Positions 26,124-35,342 of a stretch of 47,947 nucleotides of DNA are shown in pieces. The DNA is from Sebaldella sp. S0638 (lineage in GTDB: Bacteria > Fusobacteriota > Fusobacteriia > Fusobacteriales > Leptotrichiaceae). The position numbers and the translations under genes are program-made. Position 1 is the stretch's first letter, and each line of letters opens with the position of its first letter. The DNA is taken from NCBI RefSeq assembly GCF_024158605.1, contig NZ_JAMZGM010000024.1, positions 1-47,947 on the forward strand, given 5' to 3'. The notes beneath the pieces were generated by a model that worked only from the letters and a program-made list of their open reading frames with translations, was not told the origin of the DNA and searched no databases.

Positions 26124-28190
26124 TTATTTTATCAGATTTTCACCTTCATGAAATTTTCTGTATATATCGCTCTTCAAATATTCATTTTCCACATATCCGT
26201 TATTTTCTTCAAGATACTTCAAAACAAAATCCCTTATATACTTTATTTCTTTTATATTTTTTATAATATCTGTAAGAAGAAGATCAGATACCCCGCTTTG
26301 CTTCGTACCGAATATCTCTCCCGAGTTTCTTAATTTCAAATCTTCTTCGGCAATTTTGAATCCGTCTATTGTATTTTCCATTATTTCCAGACGTTTTTCA
26401 GATATCTCATTAATAGTCTCAGATTCCAGAAAACAGTATGACCTGTATTCTCCTCTCCCTACACGGCCGCGAAGCTGGTGAAGAGAGGAAAGCCCGAATC
26501 TCTGCGCATCTCTAATAACCATAATTGTGGCATTAGGCACATTTACCCCTACTTCTATTACAGTGGTAGATACAAGAATATTCAGTTCTCCTTTTCTGAA
26601 TTTTTCCATTACTTCCTGTTTATCTTTATTTTTCATTCTTCCGTGAATCAGAGCTATCTGCATCCCCTGAAAAATCTCTGAATATTCTTCAAATGTAGAT
26701 TCCGCAGACTTTACATTGAGTGTCTCGCTCTCTTCTATCAAAGGAGAAACAACATACACCTGTCTTCCTTCTCTGATTTTTTCTTTGATAAAATCATACA
26801 TTATATTTTTTTCTTCCTGATCCTTGATCCACTTTGTCTTTATCTGCTTTCTTCCGGCAGGTAGCTCGTCAATAACAGAAACATCGAGATCTCCGTATAT
26901 GGTAAGAGCAAGAGAACGCGGTATTGGCGTAGCACTCATAACTATAAGGTTAGCAAGCTCCCCCTTGTCTCTCAGCAGTTTTCTCTGCACCACGCCGAAT
27001 CTGTGCTGCTCATCTATTATTATAAGTCCCAGACTGTGGAATATTATATCATTTTCTATAAGTGCATGTGTACCGATAACTATATCCACGAGACCCGCCT
27101 CTATTTCTTTCAGAAGCTTTTCCCTCTTCTTTCCTTTGACACTTCCTGTGAGAAGTTCCACACGTACATTAAGATTGTTAAATTCATCCACTATCCCGAG
27201 ATAATGCTGTGTGGCAAGTATTTCAGTGGGTGCCATTATTGCTCCCTGATAATTATTTTCCACCATATACAAAAGCATAATAAGTGATACTATAGTCTTT
27301 CCCGAACCTACATCTCCCTGAATAAGTCTGTTTAGTATCTTTCCTTTTACCAGCTCGTTGTAAATTTCTTTTATTACCTTTTTCTGTGCTTTTGTAAGCT
27401 CATAAGGGAGTTCTTTTATAAACTGCTTCACCAGTTCCTTATTATTCTCTATCTTATACAGCCCTTTATTAGCCTTGTCTACTTCAAAACGGCTTTGCAG
27501 TATTCCCATTTCCAGCAGAAAAATTTCCTCAAGCATAAACCGCCGCAGGGCTTTTTGCTTCAGCTCCTCACTTTCAGGAAAATGAACATTAATTACAGCT
27601 TCTTTCCTTGGAATAAGTTTCTCTTTTTTCATAAGCTCCTCAGGCAGATTTTCCTCAAGCAGATAGCCGAAATTCAGTATAGCTTCGTGTATTATCTTCC
27701 GGAGATCTCCCTGTTTTAATGATGAAGTAGATGAATATATAGGAAGTATCTGACTTCCGGGAACCAACGAAACTGCAGCAGCAGTTTTATACTCAGGATT
27801 AACTATCTGCATCCTCATTCCCTTTTTCGCCTTTCCGTAAACAATCATCTCATCGCCGATTTTTATATTTTTCTGGACAAATCTGTTATTAAACCATGTA
27901 AGTTCTATTACTCCTGTATCATCACCAAGCCAGGCACGGTACATATACCTTCCGCCTTTTATATAATTATTCGCGGCTTTTAGTATTTTTCCCTTTAAAA
28001 CCACAAATTCATCACCTAAAACTTCGTTTATGTTCTTGCTGTTGCTTCTGTCCTCATAAGCTCTGGGGAAAAAATAAAGGAGATCATATAATGTACGGAC
28101 ATTTAATTTATTCAATTTAGAAACATTGGCTTTCCCCAGTCCTTTTATTTTTAATTCGTCTAAATTTTTAAACAATAAATTATATGTCAT
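26124..28190 (-). CDS. recG: ATP-dependent DNA helicase RecG
   Basis: This 688-residue branch-migration helicase remodels stalled forks and Holliday junctions. The order is an N-terminal wedge/OB domain (about 1-240), helicase domain 1 with Walker A GDVGSGKT and DEQH box IIIDEQHRFG, the MSATPIPRSLALTIYGDLD motif III, helicase domain 2 with the QLRGRVGRG motif, and the C-terminal TRG region (FGTKQSG). Length is typical. ATG 28190 has AAGAAGG 8 bases upstream; the GTG at 28199 overlaps it. It is separated from neighbours by short gaps and probably belongs to a run of minus-strand housekeeping genes. Confidence 0.97.
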   Translation of the reverse strand: MTYNLLFKNLDELKIKGLGKANVSKLNKLNVRTLYDLLYFFPRAYEDRSNSKNINEVLGDEFVVLKGKILKAANNYIKGGRYMYRAWLGDDTGVIELTWFNNRFVQKNIKIGDEMIVYGKAKKGMRMQIVNPEYKTAAAVSLVPGSQILPIYSSTSSLKQGDLRKIIHEAILNFGYLLEENLPEELMKKEKLIPRKEAVINVHFPESEELKQKALRRFMLEEIFLLEMGILQSRFEVDKANKGLYKIENNKELVKQFIKELPYELTKAQKKVIKEIYNELVKGKILNRLIQGDVGSGKTIVSLIMLLYMVENNYQGAIMAPTEILATQHYLGIVDEFNNLNVRVELLTGSVKGKKREKLLKEIEAGLVDIVIGTHALIENDIIFHSLGLIIIDEQHRFGVVQRKLLRDKGELANLIVMSATPIPRSLALTIYGDLDVSVIDELPAGRKQIKTKWIKDQEEKNIMYDFIKEKIREGRQVYVVSPLIEESETLNVKSAESTFEEYSEIFQGMQIALIHGRMKNKDKQEVMEKFRKGELNILVSTTVIEVGVNVPNATIMVIRDAQRFGLSSLHQLRGRVGRGEYRSYCFLESETINEISEKRLEIMENTIDGFKIAEEDLKLRNSGEIFGTKQSGVSDLLLTDIIKNIKEIKYIRDFVLKYLEENNGYVENEYLKSDIYRKFHEGENLIK

Positions 28191-28257
28191 TATTCTCACC
28201 TTCTTTATTATTTTAAAAACTCCCTAAGAACCTTTTCGTCATTAGAGAGTCTATATT

Positions 28258-28896
28258 TTATTTGAATTCTTTTTCCAGATAAAACGTCACATAATTAGAG
28301 CCGCCATGCACTCCGTTTATCAGACCGAAAATACCGGATCTGTGTGAGATTCCCACGCCTCCGTAAAAATCATCAAGCGGTTCTATTCTTGTGATATCTC
28401 TCAGATTCACTGCTATTCCAAATTCCAGATAATTCAGAAAATTAGAATGCTCTTTACCTTCAAAATCAAGATTTTCCTTTTCCAGATAAGGAATCTTATT
28501 CGCATAAGACAGACCTTCCAGTACATATACCTTTGTTCTTACATATTTAGACCACGGAAATTTTTTCCATGTAAATTTCACTCCTGCATTATACTGAAAG
28601 AAGTCATCCTGATAACCATTCTCCAGATGATATATTAATCCAGCCTGAGCACTGATATCAAGTGATCCGTTCCATATGTTTGTCCATAAATATTTTTCCC
28701 CTGATAATCCTACTAATGATGTCTTTGCAGGATCTCTGTTATAATCCCAGTCAATAACCAGATTTTGAAGTGTTGACTTATATCCGTTACCATACATTAA
28801 TTTAATTCCATATTTTGGCTCATCCGGTTCAAACCCCGAATCCGAAAATGAAACCAAAAAAGCTAAGAAAAATAATCCAATGATTACTTTTTTCAT
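28258..28896 (-). CDS. predicted small outer-membrane beta-barrel protein
   Basis: 212 residues with a signal peptide (about residues 1-19) and alternating aromatic and polar strands with no long hydrophobic helix, as in small outer-membrane barrels. The C-terminal region GGVGISHRSGIFGLING...GGSNYVTFYLEKEF looks strongly conserved in style and recalls PagL-like (lipid A deacylase) or similar eight-strand barrels, but I cannot confirm a catalytic His-Ser pair. The gene lies between yebC and recG on the same strand. Function unknown. Confidence 0.65.
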   Translation of the reverse strand: MKKVIIGLFFLAFLVSFSDSGFEPDEPKYGIKLMYGNGYKSTLQNLVIDWDYNRDPAKTSLVGLSGEKYLWTNIWNGSLDISAQAGLIYHLENGYQDDFFQYNAGVKFTWKKFPWSKYVRTKVYVLEGLSYANKIPYLEKENLDFEGKEHSNFLNYLEFGIAVNLRDITRIEPLDDFYGGVGISHRSGIFGLINGVHGGSNYVTFYLEKEFK

Positions 28897-28931
28897 TCTT
28901 CCTCCTTATTTTTATCTTTTTCCTATATATT

Positions 28932-29684
28932 TTAAGCATCTAACTCTGTCATGATTGCATCTGCAATATCAAAATTACTGTATATTTCCTGTACATCTTC
29001 ATTTTCTTCCAGATCATCATAAAGTTTCATTAGTTTTTTTGCTGTCTCAAGATCGGTAATTTCTATTTCCGTAGCGGGATGCATAGTTACTTCCCCCTCT
29101 TCATAGACTAATTTATTAGTATCAAATGCTTCTTTTACTGCATCAAAATCATTGGAATCAGTAATTACCAACCATGATTCCGGCTTTTCCACTACATCTT
29201 CAGCTCCGGCATCCAGTGCAGTTTCCATCAGTACATCTTCAGTTATCCCGTCTTTTTTAAATTCAAAAATACCTTTTCTGTCAAATAAAAAAGACACTGA
29301 CCCTGTTTCTCCCAAATTCCCGTCATTTCTTGAAAAATTCATTCTTACTGTTGATGCAGATCTGTTTTTATTATCTGTAACCACATCTACTAAAAAAGCC
29401 ACTCCTCCCGGTCCGTATCCTTCATATCTGATCTCCTGATAGTCTACGCCTTCCAGTTCTCCAGTTCCCTTTTTAATAGCTCTTTCCATATTATCCTTAG
29501 GCATATTTGCTGCTTTCGCCTTATCCACTGCCAGTCTCAGTCTCGGGTTAAAACCAATATCCCCGCCGCCGAGCTTAGCTGCTATAGTCAATTCTTTTCC
29601 TATTCTAGTAAAAACCTTGGCTCTTTGGGCATCCTGTCTGCCTTTTCTATGCTTTATATTAGCCCATTTACTATGTCCTGCCAC
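28932..29684 (-). CDS. YebC/PmpR family protein
   Basis: A 250-residue member of the TACO1/YebC family. Some members act as transcription regulators and others as ribosome-associated factors that help translate proline-rich motifs. The N-terminus AGHSKWANIKHRKGRQD is diagnostic, as is GYGPGGVAFLVDVVTDNKNR. GTG 29684 is the proper start: GGAGG lies 8 bases upstream, and the in-frame ATG at 29699 contains part of that RBS. The length is as usual for the family. It probably heads a unit with the outer-membrane protein gene. Confidence 0.95.
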   Translation of the reverse strand: MAGHSKWANIKHRKGRQDAQRAKVFTRIGKELTIAAKLGGGDIGFNPRLRLAVDKAKAANMPKDNMERAIKKGTGELEGVDYQEIRYEGYGPGGVAFLVDVVTDNKNRSASTVRMNFSRNDGNLGETGSVSFLFDRKGIFEFKKDGITEDVLMETALDAGAEDVVEKPESWLVITDSNDFDAVKEAFDTNKLVYEEGEVTMHPATEIEITDLETAKKLMKLYDDLEENEDVQEIYSNFDIADAIMTELDA

Positions 29685-29751
29685 AAAAATTACCTCCACA
29701 TTTTTTGATTATTATACCATATTTATAATACTTTGAAAAGATTCCATATAC

Positions 29752-29791
29752 CTGAAAATTAACTGAAAAGTTTTTTTACAGCTAATTTTCG
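29752..29791 (-). terminator. hairpin after the TPR lipoprotein gene
   Basis: CTGAAAATTA and TAATTTTCGG pair over ten positions, with CTG/CAG inside. It lies 28 bases past the stop at 29819. The T-run on the minus strand is weak, so termination may be partial. Confidence 0.45.
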
Positions 29792-29818
29792 GTAAAAATA
29801 TGATAATAATTATTTTTA

Positions 29819-30760
29819 TTAAAATTTTATCTTTTCCCAGTTTTCTTTCCCGAGTTCCTGTTTAGCTGCCTTCTCTATTTCATCTGCCTTTTCTTTATTT
29901 CCTTCTTCTATATTTATTTTGTAAAGATATGCGTAGGCATCGCCAAGATAGCTGAGATTATTTGCCTTCTTATACATAGGCACTACTTTTTCCAAATATT
30001 TCAATGCTTGTTTAAAGTCCCTCTTATAATAATAATTCACACCAGCACCAAAATAATTTTCTGCTTCCTCAGGATCGGCTTTTATACCTTTAAGGTTATT
30101 CTTTAGTGCATTGTCAAATTCTTTATCTTCAAAATAAAAATTTGCCAGCTGGCTGTAAAAATATCCTTTATCTAGACCTTTTGAAATAGATGTACTGAGA
30201 AAATCCCTTGCTTTTTCCCTCTCACCCTGATCCAGATATGTAAAATAAAGCTGTCTGGCTGCTTTATCAGCCTTCTCATCTACATCGGCTTTTTTATAAA
30301 GATTAATTGCCTTTTCCAGATAACTTTCCGCCTTTGCGTATTCTTTCATATTTGAATACATAACACCTGCACCATAGAAATTTCCCGCCATTTCAGGATC
30401 TTTTTCTGTTCCTTTTATATAAATTTCCAAAGCCATATCACTTTTATCCTGAATACTGTACAAATAACCAAGTTCATTATATGCAAAACCTTCATTCTCA
30501 TTTATTTCCAAGGCCTTTTTCAATATAGATTCAGCCTTTTCATAATCTTTATCTTCTATATAATAATATCCTGTCTTAGCTAAATAATACGCCTTATTGA
30601 GCGGCTCTTCCCTTCCCATTTTCTCAAGATAAGCCACTGTTTCTTTTATTCCTGATGTTTGATAAATTTTCAGATCTTCAGGTATATCTTCTTCCTTTTT
30701 AGTTGTTTCACATGATAAAACCATACATACCAATAATATAATAAAAAATATTTTTTTCAT
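29819..30760 (-). CDS. TPR-repeat lipoprotein
   Basis: 313 residues, exported and probably lipidated at Cys17 (lipobox VLSC). It contains about six tetratricopeptide-like repeats, with recurring YxKAExYLEKAxxxY and AYNELGYLYSIQDKSDMALEIY patterns. TPR solenoids mediate protein contacts, here at an envelope surface. The C-terminal 95 residues are very similar to the end of the upstream TPR protein (shared NYFGAG...YYYK and YLG.AYA.LYK segments), showing a tandem duplication. The genes are 33 bases apart and co-directional. No partner is identified. Confidence 0.8.
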   Translation of the reverse strand: MKKIFFIILLVCMVLSCETTKKEEDIPEDLKIYQTSGIKETVAYLEKMGREEPLNKAYYLAKTGYYYIEDKDYEKAESILKKALEINENEGFAYNELGYLYSIQDKSDMALEIYIKGTEKDPEMAGNFYGAGVMYSNMKEYAKAESYLEKAINLYKKADVDEKADKAARQLYFTYLDQGEREKARDFLSTSISKGLDKGYFYSQLANFYFEDKEFDNALKNNLKGIKADPEEAENYFGAGVNYYYKRDFKQALKYLEKVVPMYKKANNLSYLGDAYAYLYKINIEEGNKEKADEIEKAAKQELGKENWEKIKF

Positions 30761-30793
30761 ATCTCTCTCCTTTATTTCAATTTTGTATATTAT

Positions 30794-32059
30794 TTATTTT
30801 TTCTTTCTTTCCCATTCCATACTTCCAAGATCATTTTTTGCAGCATTTTCTACTTCTGCGGCTTTTTCCCCGTCATTATTTTCTATGGCGGTTTTATATA
30901 AAAAAGCATACGTTTCACCTAAATATTCCTTATTATCTGTTTTACGATAAAGCTTTGCCGCTTCTTCAAAATATTTCACGGCATTATCCAGCTCACCTTT
31001 ATAATAGTAACTTATTCCGGCGCCGAAATAATTCTCCATACTGTATGAATCTGCCTTTATTCCTTCAAGATTATACTTTAAAGCATCACTGAATCTTCTT
31101 TCTTTTATATAAAAAGCTGCCAGATGTGAACAAAAATTAGCTTTATTTACATTATTTCCTATTGATGTTTTCAAAAATTCCTCAAGTTCATCTTTTGTTC
31201 CCGAATAATTTTTTATATAATAAATTCCGTCATAAGCACGCGCTATTCCGGAATCATTTCCTTCATCACTGTACAATTTCACTGCCTGACGAAAATACTC
31301 TTCCGATTTTTTATACTTCTTTGTTTCATAATACAGAACTCCTGCGAGATAATAATTATCAGGATGTTCAGGTTCGTCCCTCATTCCTATATGTATATAT
31401 CTGAGGGCAGTTTTGCTCATTCCCTGTGCATAATATAACTCGGAAAGCTTTCTGGAAAAAACAGCTTTGTTAATATCCCGCTCAATTGCCCTTTTCAGAA
31501 ACTTTTCCATTTTTTCATCATCACCAATAGAATCATATGAATAATAAAGCAGTATAACAGCTCTGTTCAGCTGTTCTTCCTTATTTTCCATTTTATACAT
31601 ATTAACGGCTCTTTCCAGATATTCAGCAGCTTTTTCAAAATTATCCATATCAAAATATGAAACACCTGCACCAAAAAACATATCAGGATATTTTTCTTTC
31701 AGCTTTGTTCCGGCAAGATAATATTCCAGTGCCTTTGCACTCTGTCCCTGCAAAGTGTAAAGCGCTCCGAGCTTAAGATATACTTCTTCCATTTCAGGAT
31801 CTTCCGAAAGTGCTTTTTTCAGCATTTTTTCGGCATTCCTGTAATCTTTTTCCTCATAGTAATAATAACCCATCTTAGCATGGTAAAGAGCTTTTCTGCT
31901 GCTTTCCACCTTAGTCATATTTTCCAGATATTTTATTGTCTCGTCAATTCCTTTGGAATAATAAATATCATGGTCATAATCTGATATACGTACCAGCGGG
32001 CCGCTTTTATACTGTGATGTTATACCTAAAAAAAATAATACCAATAATAATTTTTTCAT
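30794..32059 (-). CDS. exported TPR-repeat protein, paralogue of the next gene
   Basis: 421 residues with a short N-terminal hydrophobic signal (about residues 1-15) but no lipobox Cys, then about nine TPR-like repeats (for example AEKMLKKALSEDPEMEEVYLKLG). It is about 108 residues longer than its paralogue because it carries extra central repeats. It opens the TPR pair and is divergent from the secreted JAMM-like gene. Function unknown. The lack of a lipobox suggests it is free in the periplasm while its paralogue is anchored. Confidence 0.78.
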   Translation of the reverse strand: MKKLLLVLFFLGITSQYKSGPLVRISDYDHDIYYSKGIDETIKYLENMTKVESSRKALYHAKMGYYYYEEKDYRNAEKMLKKALSEDPEMEEVYLKLGALYTLQGQSAKALEYYLAGTKLKEKYPDMFFGAGVSYFDMDNFEKAAEYLERAVNMYKMENKEEQLNRAVILLYYSYDSIGDDEKMEKFLKRAIERDINKAVFSRKLSELYYAQGMSKTALRYIHIGMRDEPEHPDNYYLAGVLYYETKKYKKSEEYFRQAVKLYSDEGNDSGIARAYDGIYYIKNYSGTKDELEEFLKTSIGNNVNKANFCSHLAAFYIKERRFSDALKYNLEGIKADSYSMENYFGAGISYYYKGELDNAVKYFEEAAKLYRKTDNKEYLGETYAFLYKTAIENNDGEKAAEVENAAKNDLGSMEWERKKK

Positions 32060-32264
32060 ATGCTGATCCTCTACTTTTTTACTAATTATATCACAACTTT
32101 TTAGGATTTTTGAGTATTTAATTAAATTTTTGTTTTAAAATGTTGTTTTATAAGGATAAAGATTTTTTTATTTTCTTCTGTATTTGGTAAATAGATAATA
32201 TTTTTAGAGTAGATTTTACTTAATTTTTCTTATATAATATAAAAAATTAAAGAGAGGAGTTTTT

Positions 32265-33107
32265 ATGAAAAAAATTATTTTATTATTAGCATTAACTGTT
32301 TCTTTTGTTGTATTTGCGGGAGAAAAATACAGCAGAGAATATCTGGACAATCAGGCAAAACAAATTATGGCAGAGGCAAATGAACTTTATCTGTTGGAAC
32401 GCGGAGCATGGGTAGGTACTGACATGCTTTCTGAAAAATTTCCAAAACAGGTTAAAAATCTCGGTGGTTATGTCACATATCTCTCTGACAACAATACTAT
32501 AACATCAGTATTTTACACAAAAGACCCTGTCCCGATGACAATTGCCGTTTTTACTTTTGATATTCATGCAAGATTAAGAGATGCGAAAATTGATTCAAAA
32601 GAGAGAAAGCTGACTAAACTTGAAAATGAACTTCGTCTGATCCGTGAGAGTGTATATAAAGAGATGAAAAATACATCTTTTTATCAATTTTATTCAAATA
32701 CATCACCAAATATAATACCTATTATAAAAAATAATGAGAAAAAAGCTTATATTCTAACAGGTCCTTCGCTTGATAATATTCTTATCATGGGCAACGATTT
32801 TCTCCTTACTTTTAATGATGACTATACTTTGAAAAATACTGAAGCTTTTCATAACAGTATGGTAGTTCAGAATACGGCACTTCCGGAGATGAAAGATGCT
32901 GTTTCTGCAGTGCATACACATGTTAAAGGGAAAAGCGAATTTATCACCCCTACTGATTTGTGTACTTTGAGACTTTATGCTTCCATGCTTAACCTTGAAT
33001 CATACTCTGTTATTTCTGCTGACTATATTTCTGTATGGGATTTCAAGAAAAATACTCTTACTATTTCATCTATAGAAGACTGGAAAAAGAAATATAATTT
33101 GAAATAA
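32265..33107 (+). CDS. secreted protein with a JAMM/MPN-like metalloprotease motif
   Basis: 280 residues with a signal peptide (MKKIILLLALTVSFVVFAG). Residues about 215-265 contain HTH, eight residues, then TPTD, followed by a helix and a strand pair (YSVISADYISVWDF). This matches the JAMM pattern HxH-x7-SxxD with Thr for Ser, and the order of elements in JAB/DUF4329-like domains. A catalytic Glu upstream is not certain. The N-terminal 200 residues are unassigned. RBS GAGAGGAG lies 6 bases before the ATG, and TATAAT is at 32233-32238 without a clear -35. It is a single gene ending at a strong bidirectional terminator. The proteolytic or isopeptidase function is an inference. Confidence 0.7.
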   Translation: MKKIILLLALTVSFVVFAGEKYSREYLDNQAKQIMAEANELYLLERGAWVGTDMLSEKFPKQVKNLGGYVTYLSDNNTITSVFYTKDPVPMTIAVFTFDIHARLRDAKIDSKERKLTKLENELRLIRESVYKEMKNTSFYQFYSNTSPNIIPIIKNNEKKAYILTGPSLDNILIMGNDFLLTFNDDYTLKNTEAFHNSMVVQNTALPEMKDAVSAVHTHVKGKSEFITPTDLCTLRLYASMLNLESYSVISADYISVWDFKKNTLTISSIEDWKKKYNLK

Positions 33108-33125
33108 CTTTATTAACTATAAAAA

Positions 33126-33162
33126 GCCGGCAGCAAAGTTTTTAATTATCTTTGCCGCCGGC
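33126..33162. terminator. bidirectional terminator between convergent genes
   Basis: GCCGGCAGCAAAG and CTTTGCCGCCGGC form a 13-position stem with one mismatch. It is flanked by five A on the left and TCCTTTTATTT on the right, so it can stop transcription from both sides. Confidence 0.88.
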
Positions 33163-33188
33163 TCCTTTTATTTACAATTATCTAAAAT

Positions 33189-33833
33189 TTATAGTTTTTT
33201 CCCGTAAGGTTTAAATTTTTCAAGAAATTCATCCATCTCCTCTGGTTTCAACGGAATCGGCTCACCTACACATTTTGCCTTATAATATAATTCAGCCACA
33301 AACTCTGTTTCTTCAGCTGTATCAAAAGCATACTCCACAGTTCCTCCTATTGCCAGCAAACCATGATTTGCAAGAAGGCATGCATTTCTGTCCTCCATTG
33401 CTTTAAGTGCCGCCTGTGCGAGTTCTTCTGTACCAAACAGTTCATAAGGAGCACACTTTACATTTTTTCCTGCATATCCTATAAGATAATGAACAGGTTC
33501 TATTTCCCAGTGCAGTGTTGCCAATACTCCGGAATATGTGGAATGTGCATGTACTACCGCCCCTACATCATCTCTGTCTCTATAGAATATTCTATGCATA
33601 AAATATTCACTTGAAGGTTTTTTATCCCCGTCTACCTGCTTTCCGTATAAATCAAGCACTGCTACATTTTCAGACTTTGTCTCAAAGTAATCTATTCCGC
33701 TGGGACTTATTGCCATCAAACCTTCTTCTTTATTATAGATACTTATATTCCCCCCTGTCCCTTTGGTAAGTCCGTGTGTTATCAGTTTTTTCCCGTATTC
33801 CACTATAAGTTCTCTCTCTTTTTGTAAAATCAT
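33189..33833 (-). CDS. class II aldolase (L-fuculose-phosphate aldolase type)
   Basis: A 214-residue zinc aldolase/epimerase of the FucA/AraD family. Zn ligands HAH (His95, His97) and His157 and the likely catalytic Glu76 are in place. SPSG and GTGGN form the phosphate-binding sites. It would cleave a phosphorylated sugar (for example a ketose or tetritol phosphate) into dihydroxyacetone phosphate or glycolaldehyde and an aldehyde. It is last in the PTS operon, 15 bases after the dehydrogenase remnant. Whether it acts on fuculose, ribulose, tagatose or another phosphate cannot be decided. Confidence 0.88.
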   Translation of the reverse strand: MILQKERELIVEYGKKLITHGLTKGTGGNISIYNKEEGLMAISPSGIDYFETKSENVAVLDLYGKQVDGDKKPSSEYFMHRIFYRDRDDVGAVVHAHSTYSGVLATLHWEIEPVHYLIGYAGKNVKCAPYELFGTEELAQAALKAMEDRNACLLANHGLLAIGGTVEYAFDTAEETEFVAELYYKAKCVGEPIPLKPEEMDEFLEKFKPYGKKL

Positions 33834-33848
33834 TTTTATATTTCCCTC

Positions 33849-34355
33849 CTATAATTTAAAATTTTCTGCTGCTTTTTGATTTATTATCATATCCATTTTT
33901 CCATTATTCAAAAATTCGTTCATTTCATTCACAAGAAGTTTTGGCGCCTTTGGTATTGCATCTACAGTATCTCCTGCTATATGTGTAGTCAGGGTAACAT
34001 TATCCAGCTTTAATATAGGGTGATTCTCAGGAATCGGTTCCTCCCAGAATACATCTAATGCTGCTCCTGCTATTTTCTTTTCACCAAGAACCTTTATCAG
34101 TGCTTCCTCATCTAGTATTCCTGCCCTTGCTGTATTTATCAGATAGGCATTTTCTTTCATAAGCGACAATAACCCCATATTAACGAAGTTTTTTGTCTGA
34201 TCTGTAAGTCTGATATGCAGTGATATAATATCAGAGTTTTTGAACAACTCTTCCAGTGATACCAGCTCCACATCCCCAAGTCCTTCTTTTTCCAGTTTTT
34301 CCTTATCCAGAAACGGATAGTGTTTTATTCCCCGGAAGAAGAAATGACGCTGCAA
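33849..34355 (-). pseudogene. truncated D-2-hydroxyacid dehydrogenase (C-terminal half)
   Basis: The frame encodes the second half of a D-isomer-specific 2-hydroxyacid dehydrogenase (SerA-like). The catalytic Arg (NTARAG), Glu (WEEP) and His (TTHIAGD) are present, but the N-terminal catalytic half and the GxGxxG NAD loop are missing. Family homology begins only at about YPFLDKEKLEKEGLG (near 34320). Everything before that in this frame is out-of-frame PTS IIC sequence. The ATG at 34355 is therefore not a natural start. A deletion joined the two genes and the product should be inactive. Confidence 0.8.
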
Positions 34356-35331
34356 GTATTATAGGAATTAACATTATTCCTGTAATCAGCGTGGCAGGCT
34401 CTCCATATCCCGCTGCATCATTTATCGCGAGATACCATTCTCTTGATTTTCCTCCGGCTTTCGCTGTTCCTCTTGATGCTTCAGTCAGAATCTGAAATGC
34501 TGAGGCAAATATTCCTGCTACTTTTGGAAAAATAGCCAAAACTGCCGCTGTACTTATTCCCACTGTTGCAATTTCTCCCCATGAAGCCAGCTGTCCCAAA
34601 TCTTTAAGATTTCCGAGAATTCCAAGAAAAAGTCCGAGAATCAACCCTAAAAACATAGGTTCCCCAAGCAGTCCGAGTCTTTTTTTCAGATTTTCCGGAT
34701 CAAGCTTTATTTTATTGGCTCCGAGTTTATTTAATATCCAGTCCATAACTATAGCATAAGGTACTGATTCAATATGATGCGGTGCTGTTATTGTACAATT
34801 CGGATATCCGTAATATTTTGACCATCTTTTCTGGACAACCTCGGCAAGAAGCAGTGTATAAAGGTTCATTACAAGCATACAGCCAAGTGACAGCCAGAGA
34901 TTCCCTGTTACAAAGTAGAGCATTGAACCCCAAAGCATGTATGAGTAATTATTCCAAAGATCTCCGGGCATGAATATATTTGTCCATTTAAGGAGAAATA
35001 ACACAGCCTGAAATAAAAGACCCAGCCCTACAAAGATCATTCCTATTTTGGTAGAATATCCCACTATTGCCGAAGCCTGCCATCCTGTGTCTATAACCGG
35101 CAGATTTATTCCTGTGATATCTACCATTTTCTGTACTGTAGGAACTATTACAGGAATATAAGCCCCTATAAGCATATTAAATCCTGTAAGACCAACACCG
35201 GCAAGCAGTGCAGAATTAAATGCTTTTTTGACATTTACTTTCATTATCAGTGCTATTATAAATAAAACTGCCGGAACAAATATTGCAGGCCCAAAGGTGT
35301 CAAAAATACTTTTCAAAGTCTGAAAAAACAT
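34303..35331 (-). CDS. PTS galactitol-type EIIC, truncated at the C-terminus
   Basis: 342 residues of a galactitol-family (GatC) PTS permease with about nine membrane segments. Family conservation runs to GYGEPATLITGIMLIPIILA and LPGNK near 34325. After that there are only five foreign residues and a stop, where full-length members continue for roughly 80-110 residues. The lost end contains the last membrane segments, so transport is probably lost. AAGGAGG lies 6 bases before the ATG. It is preceded by EIIB (11-base gap). Together with EIIA and the BglG-type regulator it formed an uptake system for a hexitol, pentitol or similar sugar. Confidence 0.85.
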   Translation of the reverse strand: MFFQTLKSIFDTFGPAIFVPAVLFIIALIMKVNVKKAFNSALLAGVGLTGFNMLIGAYIPVIVPTVQKMVDITGINLPVIDTGWQASAIVGYSTKIGMIFVGLGLLFQAVLFLLKWTNIFMPGDLWNNYSYMLWGSMLYFVTGNLWLSLGCMLVMNLYTLLLAEVVQKRWSKYYGYPNCTITAPHHIESVPYAIVMDWILNKLGANKIKLDPENLKKRLGLLGEPMFLGLILGLFLGILGNLKDLGQLASWGEIATVGISTAAVLAIFPKVAGIFASAFQILTEASRGTAKAGGKSREWYLAINDAAGYGEPATLITGIMLIPIILAASFLLPGNKTLSVSG

Positions 35332-35342
35332 AAAAATCCTCC

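Noticed and set aside
34303-34355. A natural EIIC-dehydrogenase overlap
   Set aside because: Both reading frames lose family homology at the same few bases, which indicates a deletion rather than overlapping intact genes.
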